A stretch of 64,000 bases of DNA from Dendrophyllia cribrosa. Lineage: Eukaryota > Cnidaria > Anthozoa > Scleractinia > Dendrophylliidae. Below, in pieces: positions 45,418 through 57,430 of the stretch (positions within the stretch are counted from its first letter, which is position 1; each line of letters starts with the position of its first letter). The notes below the pieces were generated by a model. It searched no databases. It had not been told where the DNA came from and was given only the letters and a program-made list of their open reading frames with translations. Position numbers and translations under genes: made by a program. Location: positions 54,437,702-54,501,701 of the forward strand of contig JAJLRJ010000001.1 of assembly GCA_024195265.1 (NCBI GenBank), given 5' to 3'.

Positions 45418-45765
45418 TATGCCGGACGGACTAGTGAAAACTCCTCTTTATATACCAAGATACTCATATGCATGGGATGGGTGTTTGCGTTGGGTGGATA
45501 AAAAATATTATTTCCTGTTTCTTATCCACTGACAAGTTTTTATTAACCCTTTTGTTCATTGTTGACTAAGACGTCAATTCAGACTGACTGGTAGTTTTTT
45601 TGCCCGACGGACTAGTGAAAACTCTTCAGTTTACTGTACCAAGACACTTATGGATATTTACGTTCGGTGGATACACCGATCTCATTTCCTGTTATAAATC
45701 CAACATGTGTTTATTAACCCTTTTGTTCATTGTAACTAAGACGTCAATTCAGACTCACTGGACGT
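45418..45765. repeat. Tandemly duplicated ~180-bp promoter region of the fibrinogen-domain gene
   Basis: The segment starting near 45421 (GACGGACTAGTGAAAACTC) is repeated from near 45604. Both copies continue through ATTTCCTGTT, TTATTAACCCTTTTGTTCAT and AAGACGTCAATTCAGACT. They diverge by point changes. Confidence 0.75.
45446..45454 (-). promoter_or_regulatory. TATA box of the fibrinogen-domain gene
   Basis: TATATAAAG on the minus strand, about 70-78 bp upstream of the start codon at 45376. The second copy of the duplicated block has TTTACTGTACC in the same place, so only the gene-proximal copy keeps it. Confidence 0.5.
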
Positions 45766-46787
45766 TTTATTTACACTGGCTTAGGCTGATACGTTTGCTT
45801 GCAACTTTTAATTTCCGAAGTCTATAGCCCTTCATTAAACTCTTTTTATGCACTGTTTCAGTTGACTTCTTAAAAAATAACGTTTTCTTTAAAAATCCAG
45901 GTAATTTGAAAAAAAAAAATAATAGTAGCATAAAGAAACAATAACGTCAATAACAGACTAAAAGACAGCGTTATAATCTGTTGTAGAATATCTGTAACAA
46001 TGAGTAGCAAGTTAGCCTGCAGCCTTGAAAATGACGACTTGATACATGTCTTCTGTCGTAGCAACCTGTTCCAGGCTACTATGGCAACGACACGTTATAT
46101 ATCTCCGTATTGTGCCAGGATTTTAGCAAAAATATAATCGGGATGAATGACTACAAAGGCTATATCGAATATTTTTTGACAAATTTTAAAATGTTCACAT
46201 TTTTTTGTGTCCAGTATACCTGACCTTAAGATTGTGGGGCCGTGGAGAGGGGGTGCGAACAGGCGTTCCCTTGCCTCTCTCTTTTTCGTACAAGCAAGGC
46301 TCCGCTGATACTACGTAGAACATTTAACGCGTCAACGACATGACAGAGCCCAAACCGAAAGCCGAAATGCAATCGTGGACAGCTGTTTCGACCTGGTTGG
46401 GTCTCGTCATCACAGTGTAGCAGCAAAAAGATAGAAAATAAGCGCGGACACTAATAGTCTACCAAATGCACGTGGTGATGACTTCAGTTGAGCTCGAATT
46501 CAAATGTTTGCCAATCTCTTTTTCGCGCCTATCCCCCCTCCGTCAGCCCTCGCAATATTTTTCCTTCTGCGTCCCGTCTATTCTTTACTTCACCCTTTCT
46601 GAACGCCTGGAACAGGATACTGCAACAAAACAGAAGTAAACGGTAAGCTGATATTTACGGCATAATTATAAAAAGAAAAGAGACAGAATCAAATCAAATA
46701 AAAGTGAAATATAATTAAGAATTGTCAATATTTGACTTCATATAAAAGCCTTCAAAAACATCAAATATTTACAATTTAATGGGGAAA

Positions 46788-47094
46788 AGAGTCCAGTATC
46801 AAATTCAGCACATCAATATTAGTAAAACTGTAAAGTTTCGTAAAGATTGCTTGTACACTGACGGAGATATGAGCTTTTGAAACTTAGTACTCTGGCCTAA
46901 TTTTTACAAAGAAATGTATGGGAAAAACACGAAAACGAGGCTGGACGGGCAATCTATGCCCGTCCACCATACATTTCTTTGTAAAAATGCTCTGTTTCAA
47001 AATTTTATATCTTCGTCAGTTTGCTAGCAATCTTTACAAAACTTTGTAGTTTTACTAATATCGATATGCTGAATTTGATGCTGGGCTCTTTATT
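46788..47094. mobile_element. ~300-bp foldback element
   Basis: Arms pair over most of the length: AGTCCAGTATCAAATTCAGC is matched by GCTGAATTTGATGCTGGGCT, and TTTTTACAAAGAAATGTATG by CATACATTTCTTTGTAAAAA. The apex is GGACGGGCA...TGCCCGTCC. Confidence 0.65.
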
Positions 47095-48102
47095 CCAATA
47101 AACTAAATATATTTTTGTACCATGCTAGCGTGATATTGGTCTTTTCCGTTAAAATAATTATTTATGTGGTACATAGTAAGTCATGGACAGTGTCAGGAAA
47201 GGATATACCAATTCAAGCTTGTATTCCTGCAGACTCCTCAACATCATCTTATACCTTATAATAAGAAGAAACATTGTAAATTAATTTAGGTGTTGTGGAA
47301 GTAAAAAAGTTGAAAGTAAATCAGGCGCGGATCCAGCCCCCTCCCTTCCCCTCCCCCCCCCCCCCCCCCCCCACCCCACCCATTCCCTCCAATCTGGGCA
47401 GCAAAAAAATATGCTGAAAGCTTCGTACACACGTTTGTAAAACACCTAATGAAAAACAACAACAATGAAAGATGCGTCAAAACAAGCATGATTCGGCTCG
47501 ATCGCACGGGAAACTGTTTTTCGCTTCGGTTCGAAACGGATGTTCAACTTGTCGGCGACCCCCACGGCATGATTTAAGCTTTATATACTTCTTGCTGCCG
47601 ACATGTCCGGACCATGTCTCTCGAGTAAGCGTATCGAAGTGTGTTTTAATAATACTCCTTGGTTTTCTGTCTTTCAAAAACAATGTCTAAAGGCCACAAT
47701 ATAAGAACAAACGACTATTGCTTGTCTTTTTTTGTTTCGCTCTCGCTCTCTTTCCCCTTTGTTTCTCTTGTCTTTGATTTTCGGGCTATTCGGGGTCATT
47801 AGAAAGCTTGCTGTAATTTTTATCAGCCACGTTTTAAAAGATTCAACTATCATCACAAAACCGCGGGCTGTTTTTATCATTGAAGACACTCTCACAGGCA
47901 ATTAAATTTCGCAATATTCAATTTTGCCTTTTCTCCGAGGAATAAACAAAACAAATAAGTACTGAATATGTTTGAGGCATGTTAGAATTTCAAAACAGTT
48001 CCGAAATAGCCTATCAGAGAGTGGTATGATTCGCCAGGCGAATCACTGCAATGCGTGGTTTTCCTTTGCTCTCTGGACCTTACCCGCGCTTCATGCCTTT
48101 TC

Positions 48103-48114
48103 CACGTGCACGTG
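48103..48114. promoter_or_regulatory. Two abutting CACGTG E-boxes upstream of PSAT1
   Basis: CACGTGCACGTG lies about 206 bp before the PSAT1 start codon, followed by a CCAAT motif (AACCAATCAG) near 48121. CACGTG is bound by Myc/USF/MITF-type bHLH-ZIP factors; Myc control of PSAT1 is known in vertebrates. Use here is inference. Confidence 0.4.
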
Positions 48115-48319
48115 AGCGTTAACCAATCAGCGACGGTCTTGACGGTCAGAAGTGACAGCTGTGAAAACGAGGCTGTATTTGTAATTTCACGGATAGTACA
48201 TTTTATAAGGTTTGAAGTTTTACAAATCGTTCTTTTACCACATTTCACCTAACGAAAGAATTCTGTCGTTTCGCTTTTTTGAGCTGTTGCTGATTAAAAC
48301 TCAAGAGGTCTATTCAATC

Positions 48320-51300
48320 ATGGCTGAAACAGTACAACGAGTTCTGAATTTTTCTGCTGGCCCTGCCAAGCTACCGGAAGAAGTAAGTAAAGTTTCCTTG
48401 ATCACGTATTTTGGACTCCTATTTCCTCTGATCCACGCATTTTCCCTCTTATCTGGTCTGTCTTTTCTCTCTATTTTTCATACGTTGTTTAATAGATCGA
48501 GTTATTTCGCAAGACAGAAATTTGACCATGTGATTTCAGTAAATTTTAGTTCAGATTTAAGCTTAAGCTTAATGTATTAGGACTAAATTCTACAGTGATC
48601 TAAATTACACGAAAGAAGTGCAGTTCTTGAGCCGAAATTTCAACTTTACAACGTAGATCGTGATTCCATTGAAATGTTTTTCGTAAAATCTACGGTAAGG
48701 ACCAAAATCTTTGTTTTATAGCCGTATTTCTCCACAAAATGTGACTGAACTAGATTGTCAAAGCGCTTCGGTCGATGCAAATGCCAGCAGCACAACAACC
48801 GCGAACCTAACGAAATTGGCGCGTTTCCCTAATATGGGGAGCAAGATGAATGCATTTCCCTAATATGGGAGGTAAGCAAAACATCGAAGGGAGATTCCTT
48901 GGACTGCGTTCTAGGGCGATTATTCGTTCGATCGAATGTTATTCTGTTGTTTATAGCTTGATTGGTGACATTCGAGAAAACATTCGTGAAATCGACCGAC
49001 GGACATAGTTGATATAGTACTTCGATCTCGAGATTATCGGCAAGGTGAAGCGAAACGAAGAAGAAAGGACATATTAAAGGATGGGCTGGCTTCGGGGCTT
49101 TTCGCTTTTGTTTCTCAGCAGTAATCAAAATATCGGGAAGCGAAGTATTTTTGTGAAAATTCAGCATCACAGGAGTTTTTTTTATTTAAAATAGCTTCCT
49201 TTTTATAAGAATCTGGTTCAGTTTTCTTTGAAAGTTTGGCTGATGCAATACTTGAACAATTTAATATTCATAGTCCATTTCTAGTGGCTTTTGAACTTTA
49301 TCGTATGTTTACAAACTGTCATGAATCAGGTGATCTTTTGTTTGCAATAAATGTCTTCTGTTTCCAACTTTGCCTCAAACAAGACATCCTATATATTTGA
49401 GACCACTGTGGTGCTTTTATGTTTAACTTTGCATTTTTAAAAATATATTATTGTTTTGTATCAGACGAGACATCTCTGACGCGCTTCACACAAATTGAGT
49501 GGAGAAATGAAAGGGTATTCAGTAGCTGCTTATCAAAATCAGCAAAATGCCAGTTTTATCAAAAGGCTCATATTATCTCTCTATTCTCTTGTTCTTATGT
49601 GATTTAATCTTTCTCTATAAGGTGCTGGCCCAAGCCCAAAAAGAGCTGGTTAACTATGGAAACCTTGGGATTAGTGTCATGGGTATGTTGTTTTTTTTTT
49701 AATATGCCTTGCCCTGCAGGCCAGAACTGATTACCATAGAGTTCAGAAAGCAGCCCCCCCCCCCCCCCCCCCCACCCCGAAAGTAATGTTAATTTTTGGA
49801 CTTTTCTATTGATTCCTGAAAGTAATGGCCTCCCCAAAATAACGGTCTAACTGAAAATACCATAATTAACTTCTCCATACAGATGGAGTAGCTTAGTGTT
49901 CAGTACTGTACAAGAATACTGAGGAATGCCGAAGAATCAACATTATGGTCATTCTGTGGTTGTGTTTATCATCATTTTTTTCTTTAATTACTCGCATATT
50001 TTAGCTGCCTGAACGTGGCTACCCAAAAGCAGCAGTTACCCAAAAGTTGCAGCCCGTTAGGCTTGCTAATTCCGAATGAAATGGGGGTGCTACTTTCGGA
50101 ACTCTTCAGTACCATTTGTTAATTACAATTTTTTTGTACCATTTGTTATGTGATTTACATGTATTAATAATAATAATGATCTTTTATTTTTTGATAACAT
50201 GTACAGTGTAATATATAACTGACTTGCATATTTTTGTCTTTTAGAAATGAGCCACAGATCTGCCCACTTTGCAAAAATTGTCAATGAGGCTGAAAGCGAC
50301 CTGAGAGAATTGCTGTAAGTTGTTCCTTAGAGTCATACACCTGTTAATTTTAATACATATTTTTGTAAACATGGCAAATCATAATTATTATCAATATACG
50401 CGGCCAGATAAGAAACTTCCTTCGAGAAAACACGCGTGAGTGGCGGGCGATATTGAATTTGACAGGCTGCAAACACATTTACGGCCCTGTTTCTGCTAAA
50501 CATTTTTTTCTCATTAAATGAATTTGTATGATTTGGCCTTGTGTATTGATAATAATGATAATCACATGACGTTTGGAGGGCATATAGTTTATTTGTGTCC
50601 CTCGTAGCATCATTTGCACCCTCGCTCCGCTCGGGCGCAAATGATGCTACTCGGGCCACAAATAAACTATATGCCCTCCAAAAGTCATGTGATTGTCCTA
50701 TTTGTAGCATTGAGCAAGTGAAATGATGGTTTGGTATTGTTTCACAGTAACGTTCCAGACAACTACAAGGTTCTTTTCCTTCAAGGAGGAGGTACTGGCC
50801 AGTTTGCCGCAGTTCCTTTGAACTTGGCAAAAGGTTTGTAAATAAATTTGAGCAGATCTCTATCATTTTCAATTTTGGTTTCATTTTTTTGCCTCGTCTA
50901 TTTCTGTCCTGTTCTTGCAACTTTATTATTTATAGTGCAGTCCCATTTTTTTTCTTTTTTTATCTTTCTTTCTTTTTTCATTTAGAGGGAGGATCTGCTG
51001 ACTACATTATTACTGGAGCTTGGTCTGCAAAAGCTGCAAAAGAGGTAAAAACAGTAATATATATTCACTACATTTCTCAACAACTGTTCCATTTCTGTAC
51101 ACAAGCATAACAAGGTGGCATTATATATGGCCAAAAAGCCTTACTAAACTTTATATTGAAACACTTATTGCACAACAGCCATAACACTTGCTTGTCACAC
51201 CCTACCATACCCTTGTGGGTTCAACTGAGAACACTGACCAGCATGATTGTCTTGGTTGTATTGTTTTTGGTTTGAAATAAAATGCCTGCAGCTCCACATT

Positions 51301-54300
51301 TGCTATTATTATAACAGAGCTCTTTCCTGCTGGCATATCTCCTTTTCTGTTGTTTTGAGGCAAAAAGAAAAGGCGACGCTGCTCTGACTCATAACGATTG
51401 TTGCAAAGTATGCGGTACACGTGTCTTTTTAACTTATCTGCTGCCCATAGTGACAATGCCCATGCATTTTAATTTTACCGCTGGTGAATTTGGCTCAACT
51501 TTTACGACGGTTACCTACAAAGTTTAGTTTTGGTGAAATCGTTAATGAAAGAAAAGTCGTTAACATCTTTCAAATAAAATTCCAATAATGAACAATTTCA
51601 CCAGCAAAGACAAAATAACCTTAAATTGAAGATAATACTTTGAACATAATAAACACTGGCACTGCATGCATCACTGTACATTGAAATTTAAACATTTCAT
51701 TAAAAAAAAACTGTGATCTGTAAACTATATACCTTTTCTTTTAGGTTAAACAGCTTGGAAATTAATATTGATTCATTTTTAATCCTCAGCGGGAAAAAAT
51801 GTTGAGTTTTTGGCTCTAATGCCTTGAAATCCTACATTTTCTAACTTTTTAATATATATATCAAAAATCTAACCTGACTCAGAGGTTTGCGGGAATAAAA
51901 CAAGTAAATGAATAATTCATCACTGAATTGAACCTTGATGTGATATTATTATTTTGTTTTATTTCCCTAAGCCATAGAGTTCATTCCTCTAAGCCTCAGG
52001 CCAAGTAAAAAATAAGTTTATATCAAAAAGGGCCTATTGATTTGACATTGATTTATTTGTTTCTTGTTTTTCAGGCAGAAAAATTTGTCAAAGTAAATCC
52101 AGTTTTCAAGAAGCTTGACACATACAACAGTAAGTACATGATTTGTTTCATTCATAACCTTGTTCATTTTGACTGATATATCTACCACACCCAACTTGGT
52201 AAAAAAAAATGTCTTTAACAAATAAGTTGGTTTATCATTTACATTATCCAAAAGTTTGTTTTCTTTTAGTATGATACCTCCGAATTACAATGTAATGCAG
52301 AATTGTTTAAGACAGAAATTAGCAAATTGGGTAATCATCATATCACCAAACTGTATACATGTAGGAGATAATTTTTGTTTCATTTTATGTTCTTTATTTA
52401 TATATATGCTGTTCCTTTGTTTCAGGAATTCCCCAGCAGTCTGAATGGAATTTAGATCCAAATGCTTCATATGTCTACTACTGTGCTAATGAAACAATTC
52501 ATGGTATGTTTGTTGTTTTCATGCAGTTAATCATTGGTAATCCTAATTTAAATGTCTTATGTGGGTGCTGAAATTGGTAGAAAACAATAGACATACTAAT
52601 TTGATCTGCCGGATGTATAATTGTAACTATAAGTACATATAATTTTTCTTATCCTTCATGGTTTCTAAAAAGAAAGTTTTTTTTACAGGGCTGTTGTTCA
52701 ATATTATTTGTGGAAATCTGATTTATCCCAGCATGCCCATCCCCCCTTCCACTGTGTAGTGTGGTCATTTTTATCGCGTTCGAAGAACGCATTCTAATTT
52801 CGTGTTGGTTGTCCTGTGGTTTATGTACAGTAAAATTTGAGATTTTTTGGTAGCCGGTCTTCCAAATGGCCGCCCCTATTGGTTTATTTCAGGGGCTCAT
52901 TTCCGCCGGAAATTCCTTCGAACGCGTCTCCATAATCTGTGATTACTGCTAGTTTATATATAATGATTACATGTGTGTTGTAAATACAGTCAAACCTTTT
53001 AATAGGGGTGCTTAAAATAGGTCAAGTTTACAGTAAATATGAGGAGCGATTTAATTCCGGGGATTTGTTAAATGACCGCTTAACAGAGGTTTGACTCTAG
53101 TTAGCGCTTTAGATTATTTATAGTTTAAACGCTTTAGAATGCCATTATTATTTATGGACATCATTGGCATTAAAATTATTGTACCAACTGTTGCATAAAA
53201 TGACACTCGCTATAGTTAAAATAAAATGTAACATGTCATACATGTCTATGATTTGGTGGATTTCCCAAAATACATATCAGTTTAACTTCGATTAGTTAAA
53301 TTCTACCATATAACTTATTACTTTTTGATAGTGTGATAAATACTTGAATCATGTGTGATGGTTTTTGTATTTCTTTATCATTGTGCTCTCTGTGTAGGAG
53401 TGGAGTTTGATTTCATCCCTGAGACGAATGGAGTACCAGTCGTTTGCGACATGTCATCAAACTTCTTGTCAAGACCTGTTGACGTTAGCAAGGTAAAAAA
53501 CAATAATTATAATGTTCACCATTTACAACCACATGTATAAATGTACAAAAACCACCTGTCATTTAACTCCTGAAAAATGTGAAGTCTTAAAATTTTTCTC
53601 CCAGATATTAAATTTGAAAAAAATATATTTTGTTTTGTATTATTCAACATGTTTAACTGAATCTGATTTTGTATTGCTATATTATTCTCATAGTTTGGGC
53701 TGATCTATGCTGGAGCTCAAAAAAATATTGGCTGTGCTGGTGTTACTGTGGTCATTGGTAAGTTGTACATTGTAGTGTAACCTCCCCCATCAGGAAAACA
53801 AAACCATAGAGTCTTCTGAAGTTGTCTTGTTTCCTTGTTCAATGTACAATAGTAACATTCTTTAAGTCAGCATATTGTTTGTAGTATGAGTAACTGTAAC
53901 CCAAGTAATGTAAGAAACTGTATTGTAAGGTATTGTAAGTAGTGCTTTTTGTGTGTGGCAATAAAAAAAAAACATTCTTTAGTCATTGCTACCAATGCCT
54001 TATTTACAAATGACCTGCAGATTTTATTAATTCAACTCAATAAACTTCTCAGCCCATTTTAAAGCTACTCTTTCAATCGTGACATGAAAAGATAAATTCT
54101 CCTTAATAATTGTCATATTTATTTATTTGCAGTGCGAGAGGATCTGATAAGCAGCCCTTCACCACAATGTCCAGTTGTGTTTGATTACAAGGTATTAAAA
54201 TTATGATTATGATTGAAATAATGCTGCTCCAGTGTTAAACTGGAGACAGTGTTGCACATGCATTATTTTTTCCAACTTGCTCTGCTTTGCAACAGGGTTG

Positions 54301-56206
54301 TATAATGTAAGGTGCAAGAAAAGATTTGGCTTGTATAAGACTTTATTACTATTATACATGTGTACTTTTATGCCCTTTGTTTTGGGGCGACCTTTAGTCT
54401 TGTACAGTCTATTTTATATTTTGCTCATACAAGTAGTCAATTAAGCTCAAAATTAAATGTAATGTAGCACTAACAGCTGATAAATATGGCATAAATTCTT
54501 CCATGACAGGTGCAAGCTGGCATGAATTCATTGTACAACACACCCCCAACATACAGTATCTACATCATGGGCCTTGTGTTCAAGTGGCTTAAAAGAATAG
54601 GAGGAATTCAAGGTAGTAATCATGAAGCCTTTTACTTTGTCATCAAAGTTATGTACGTGAAGAATTATTTCAGAGTAGATAGATCTTAAAAAAAATGCCG
54701 TGTTTATTGTGTCACAAGCGTATGACAAAGAAAAAATCTGAAGCATCAACAGGAATTGAACCTATGACGTCCATCCGTAGACCAGATGGATGCTTTAACC
54801 ACTGAGCTTAATGGGGGACTCATGGTGAGCTAGGCCGATTTACTAGGTTCATAAAATTAATGACACACATGACATCTTGGGTAATCAGCATTGTCGAAAG
54901 CATCATGTGTGGTGATAAATAAAGAAAGATGATAAATCTTGTTCTGTAGATAGACTCTGGCTTATTTTAAGGAATTTCTATTCTACAGAAATCAACAGAA
55001 TAAACCAAATGAAGTCAGATCTCTTGTATGAACTGATCGACTCATCGGATGGCTACTACTGGTAAAAATTTTTTTCATCTTGTAACCAAGACTGAAATAA
55101 AATCATAACAGTGGAATCCTTGTGAATTAATGGACATCCTTTAGACCATCTGTCTGCTTAGGAGAAGTGTCTTCCATCACTTTTGGCGTTGGTTTCTAGC
55201 TTTCAATTTAAAGATAATAAAGTAAGCTTAACCCTTTCACTCCCAAGAGTGCCAAACATCAAAATTCAAGAAAAATTCAAAAATTCATTTTGTAAAATAT
55301 TGAAAAACAAATGGTACACTGTACCATGCAAAAGTACCGCTGAAGGAGTTTCATTTGAATGGTCACATCATAGGATTTCATCCACAGACTCAAAAGTTAG
55401 AACTACACTACATGTCTCCCGAATTGACTCTGGGAGTGAAAGGGTTAAAGCAAGCTCCTGGCCATGCATATACACAATCATGAAAACACAATATTTCAGC
55501 TGGGACAGTATATCCCTTTAAGAATGCTTACAGCTTACAGTTTTTTTTTAGAAAACTGATTTAAATATATTTATAGTGGCACAGTAGAGAAGAAGAGCCG
55601 TTCAAGGATGAATGCTCCTCTGAGAATTGCCAGCCCTGATGGTGACCAGGAACTGGAAAAGAAATTTATTGAAGAAGCTGCTGCTAAAAACATGATTCAG
55701 CTCAAGGGCCACAGGTCAGTTCACTTTATTTCTCATCAATAAATATAGAAAAAAATAACAGCTAGTAACTTTCTTGTTATTATTTCCTGAAAGTATAATG
55801 CAGGGGTCACTACTTTCAAAACTTTGCAGTATTCTTTTAAAACTTGACGTTCTGCAGTATTTTTATCTGAATCATCAATTTTTTTATTTGTGTTACGTAT
55901 GACTCTCCACTGTGGCCGCGTACTCTGGATTTACTGTCATCACTTGGAGTTGATGCGATTCTACTGTCAGAAATTTGACAACAATGTTCCAAGGCACCTA
56001 GCTGATGATTCGTACGGTCCTACTCTCGTTGATACTATTTCAGTGCTTTAAAATGCAGACCTTTACTAAACACTGCACTCTTTGTATTTCATTTCAGGTC
56101 TGTTGGTGGAATAAGAGTATCAATGTACAATGCTGTGAAACTTGAAGATGTCAAGACGCTAGTGGATTTCATGAGAGACTTCAGACAAACAAATCAAAAG
56201 CAGTAA
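48320..56206 (+). CDS. PSAT1: Phosphoserine aminotransferase (EC 2.6.1.52)
   Basis: Fourteen exons join in phase: 48320-48382, 49622-49682, 50245-50314, 50748-50833, 50986-51044, 52075-52129, 52426-52503, 53398-53492, 53694-53757, 54133-54191, 54510-54612, 54989-55061, 55577-55714 and 56098-56206. They encode 370 residues, the length of human PSAT1. The enzyme is a cytosolic PLP-dependent class V aminotransferase converting 3-phosphohydroxypyruvate and glutamate to phosphoserine and 2-oxoglutarate, the second step of serine synthesis. The start [42 protein letters not shown] and [10 protein letters not shown] are diagnostic. YAGAQKNIG contains the PLP-binding lysine (residue 199). [17 protein letters not shown] and the C-terminal [14 protein letters not shown] are also conserved. 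No truncation or frameshift was seen, so the gene looks intact. Confidence 0.97.
49754..49773. repeat. Poly-C tract in PSAT1 intron 2
   Basis: A run of 20 C, 70 bp after the donor of exon 2. Confidence 0.8.
50561..50693. mobile_element. Near-perfect hairpin element in PSAT1 intron 3
   Basis: Arms of about 58 bp: ATCACATGAC/GTCATGTGAT at the base, then GGAGGGCATATAGTTTATTT paired with AAATAAACTATATGCCCTCC and GTAGCATCATTTGC with GCAAATGATGCTAC. The loop is CCTCGCTCCGCTCGG. It ends 54 bp before the acceptor of exon 4. Confidence 0.75.
54735..54825 (-). mobile_element. tRNA-derived SINE fragment in PSAT1 intron 11
   Basis: On the minus strand, TAAGCTCAGTGGTTAAAGCA (A box) and ATAGGTTCAATTCCTG (B box) flank an anticodon-arm-like segment. 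The acceptor ends do not pair, so it is not called as a tRNA gene. Confidence 0.55.
55228..55448 (+). mobile_element. TTAA/CCCTTT-family MITE in PSAT1 intron 12
   Basis: TTAA plus CCCTTTCACTCCCAAGAGTG at the left, ACTCTGGGAGTGAAAGGG plus TTAA at the right; it shares nearly all of its interior with 36194-36406. It carries a short duplication (GGTACACTGTACCATG) absent from the other copies. Confidence 0.7.
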
Positions 56207-56359
56207 TACCTACAATGGCTGTAAACTTGTTTCATGAACATCATTCTCCTCATTCAAGAATGCATGTCTGGGGGTCAAGTATCTGGTCTAGAAAAAAAAA
56301 TGGAAACTCGTCCACATGAACTGGACAGTGAGAAACCATTGTGTGGAATGTGATTTACC

Positions 56360-56563
56360 TTAAAGGGACAATGTCGCAATTAAGGGCACATGCGCCAGTT
56401 TCTCTAATCGAAACTTGAAAAGTTCATCCTGAATTTTTCAAGTTAAAGTGTCAATTTCAAAATGACACTGACTAGTGGCAGCGGTCACGGTAGAAAACAG
56501 ATAAACTCGGACAGAAAAGGATATTTTATTCTGTGTATGCGAATCAGTGACAGTGTCCCTTTA
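56360..56563. mobile_element. MITE in or near the PSAT1 3' UTR
   Basis: Inverted ends TTAAAGGGACAATGTC and GACAGTGTCCCTTTA, 154 bp after the stop codon. If transcribed it would add a small inverted repeat to the 3' UTR. Confidence 0.5.
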
Positions 56564-57270
56564 TTGTTTGAGATCATGTGCGGAGGGATATAAACTAGTG
56601 ATTCCACAGTATGCTTGTCTGGAAACAAGGTTAATTGCCATAAAACAATAACAACTAGATAAAAAATCTAGCAGTATTTAATGATAACTTTAAAGTTTTG
56701 AAACAATACTTTATGGGGATTGATTTTCACAATTTTCGTGTAATTTACTTCTTTTGCTTCTCCCCTGTCAACCTGAGGGAAAGAGAGACTTATTGTAGAC
56801 TAAGAAAGTAAAGATGATCAAAATTGACACAAAACTCAAGTTAGGTGTATTTTTAGTTTGTGAAGGGGCAAGGGATGGGTGAGTTCATACGTACAACATT
56901 CTTTCATTTAACATGCTTACAATACACCTATAACAGATTTTTTTGTGAATCAACTTGTGAAAAGGACCCAAGTCGTGTTGGAATGTTTTGTGGAGTGATT
57001 AAAGATGTACCGTCTATATTTAAATAGCCCTAGTACGGATTAGTCAAGAACAATGTAACTTCTTAGTAGCCCTGTACAAATCTATAAACGAGTCGATTAA
57101 CAGTTCATGGAGCAAAAACTTTGTTCCATTTCCAAAATTAACGGAGCTTGCAGCCCTGACTGTATTTATTATGCTCCTAAGACTTAAGATTACGATCTGG
57201 AGTTTTATTTATATAATCGTGGTTATAGGCAAAGTTAGAGTGAAAGTTAACTATTTTCAGTAAATGGATA

Positions 57271-57430
57271 TGCTGTGGCTTAAAATTTGTTTTAGTTTTA
57301 AACGTTCAAACCAGTTTATTTGTTTGTTTTCCTTTGTCTCAAATTATGGTAATGAATCTGATAAGGAATATAACCCGCAATGAAACTGGTTTGAAAATTT
57401 CAAACCAAAGAGAAATTTGAACCGCAGCAA
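57271..57430. mobile_element. Complete copy of the foldback MITE
   Basis: TGCTGTGGCTTAAAATTTG at the left and AAATTTGAACCGCAGCA at the right; inner arms TTCAAACCAGTTTATTTG and AAACTGGTTTGAAAATTT. Same family as 3206-4238. Confidence 0.6.

Larger units (their letters stand above)
45377..48319. other. Intergenic region between divergent genes
   Basis: Besides the promoter duplication it has a repeat fragment near 46350-46420 (GTGGACAGCTGTTTCGACCT) that is shared with about 41190-41240, a foldback element at 46788-47094, a poly-C run at 47353-47372 and the PSAT1 promoter region. No convincing coding frame was found. Confidence 0.5.

Noticed and set aside
50333..50920. 195-codon minus-strand frame
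   Set aside because: Runs antisense over PSAT1 exon 4 and through a hairpin element; no domain and no splice logic.
54735..54825. Possible functional tRNA gene on the minus strand
   Set aside because: Good A and B boxes, but acceptor-stem halves do not pair; treated as a SINE fragment.
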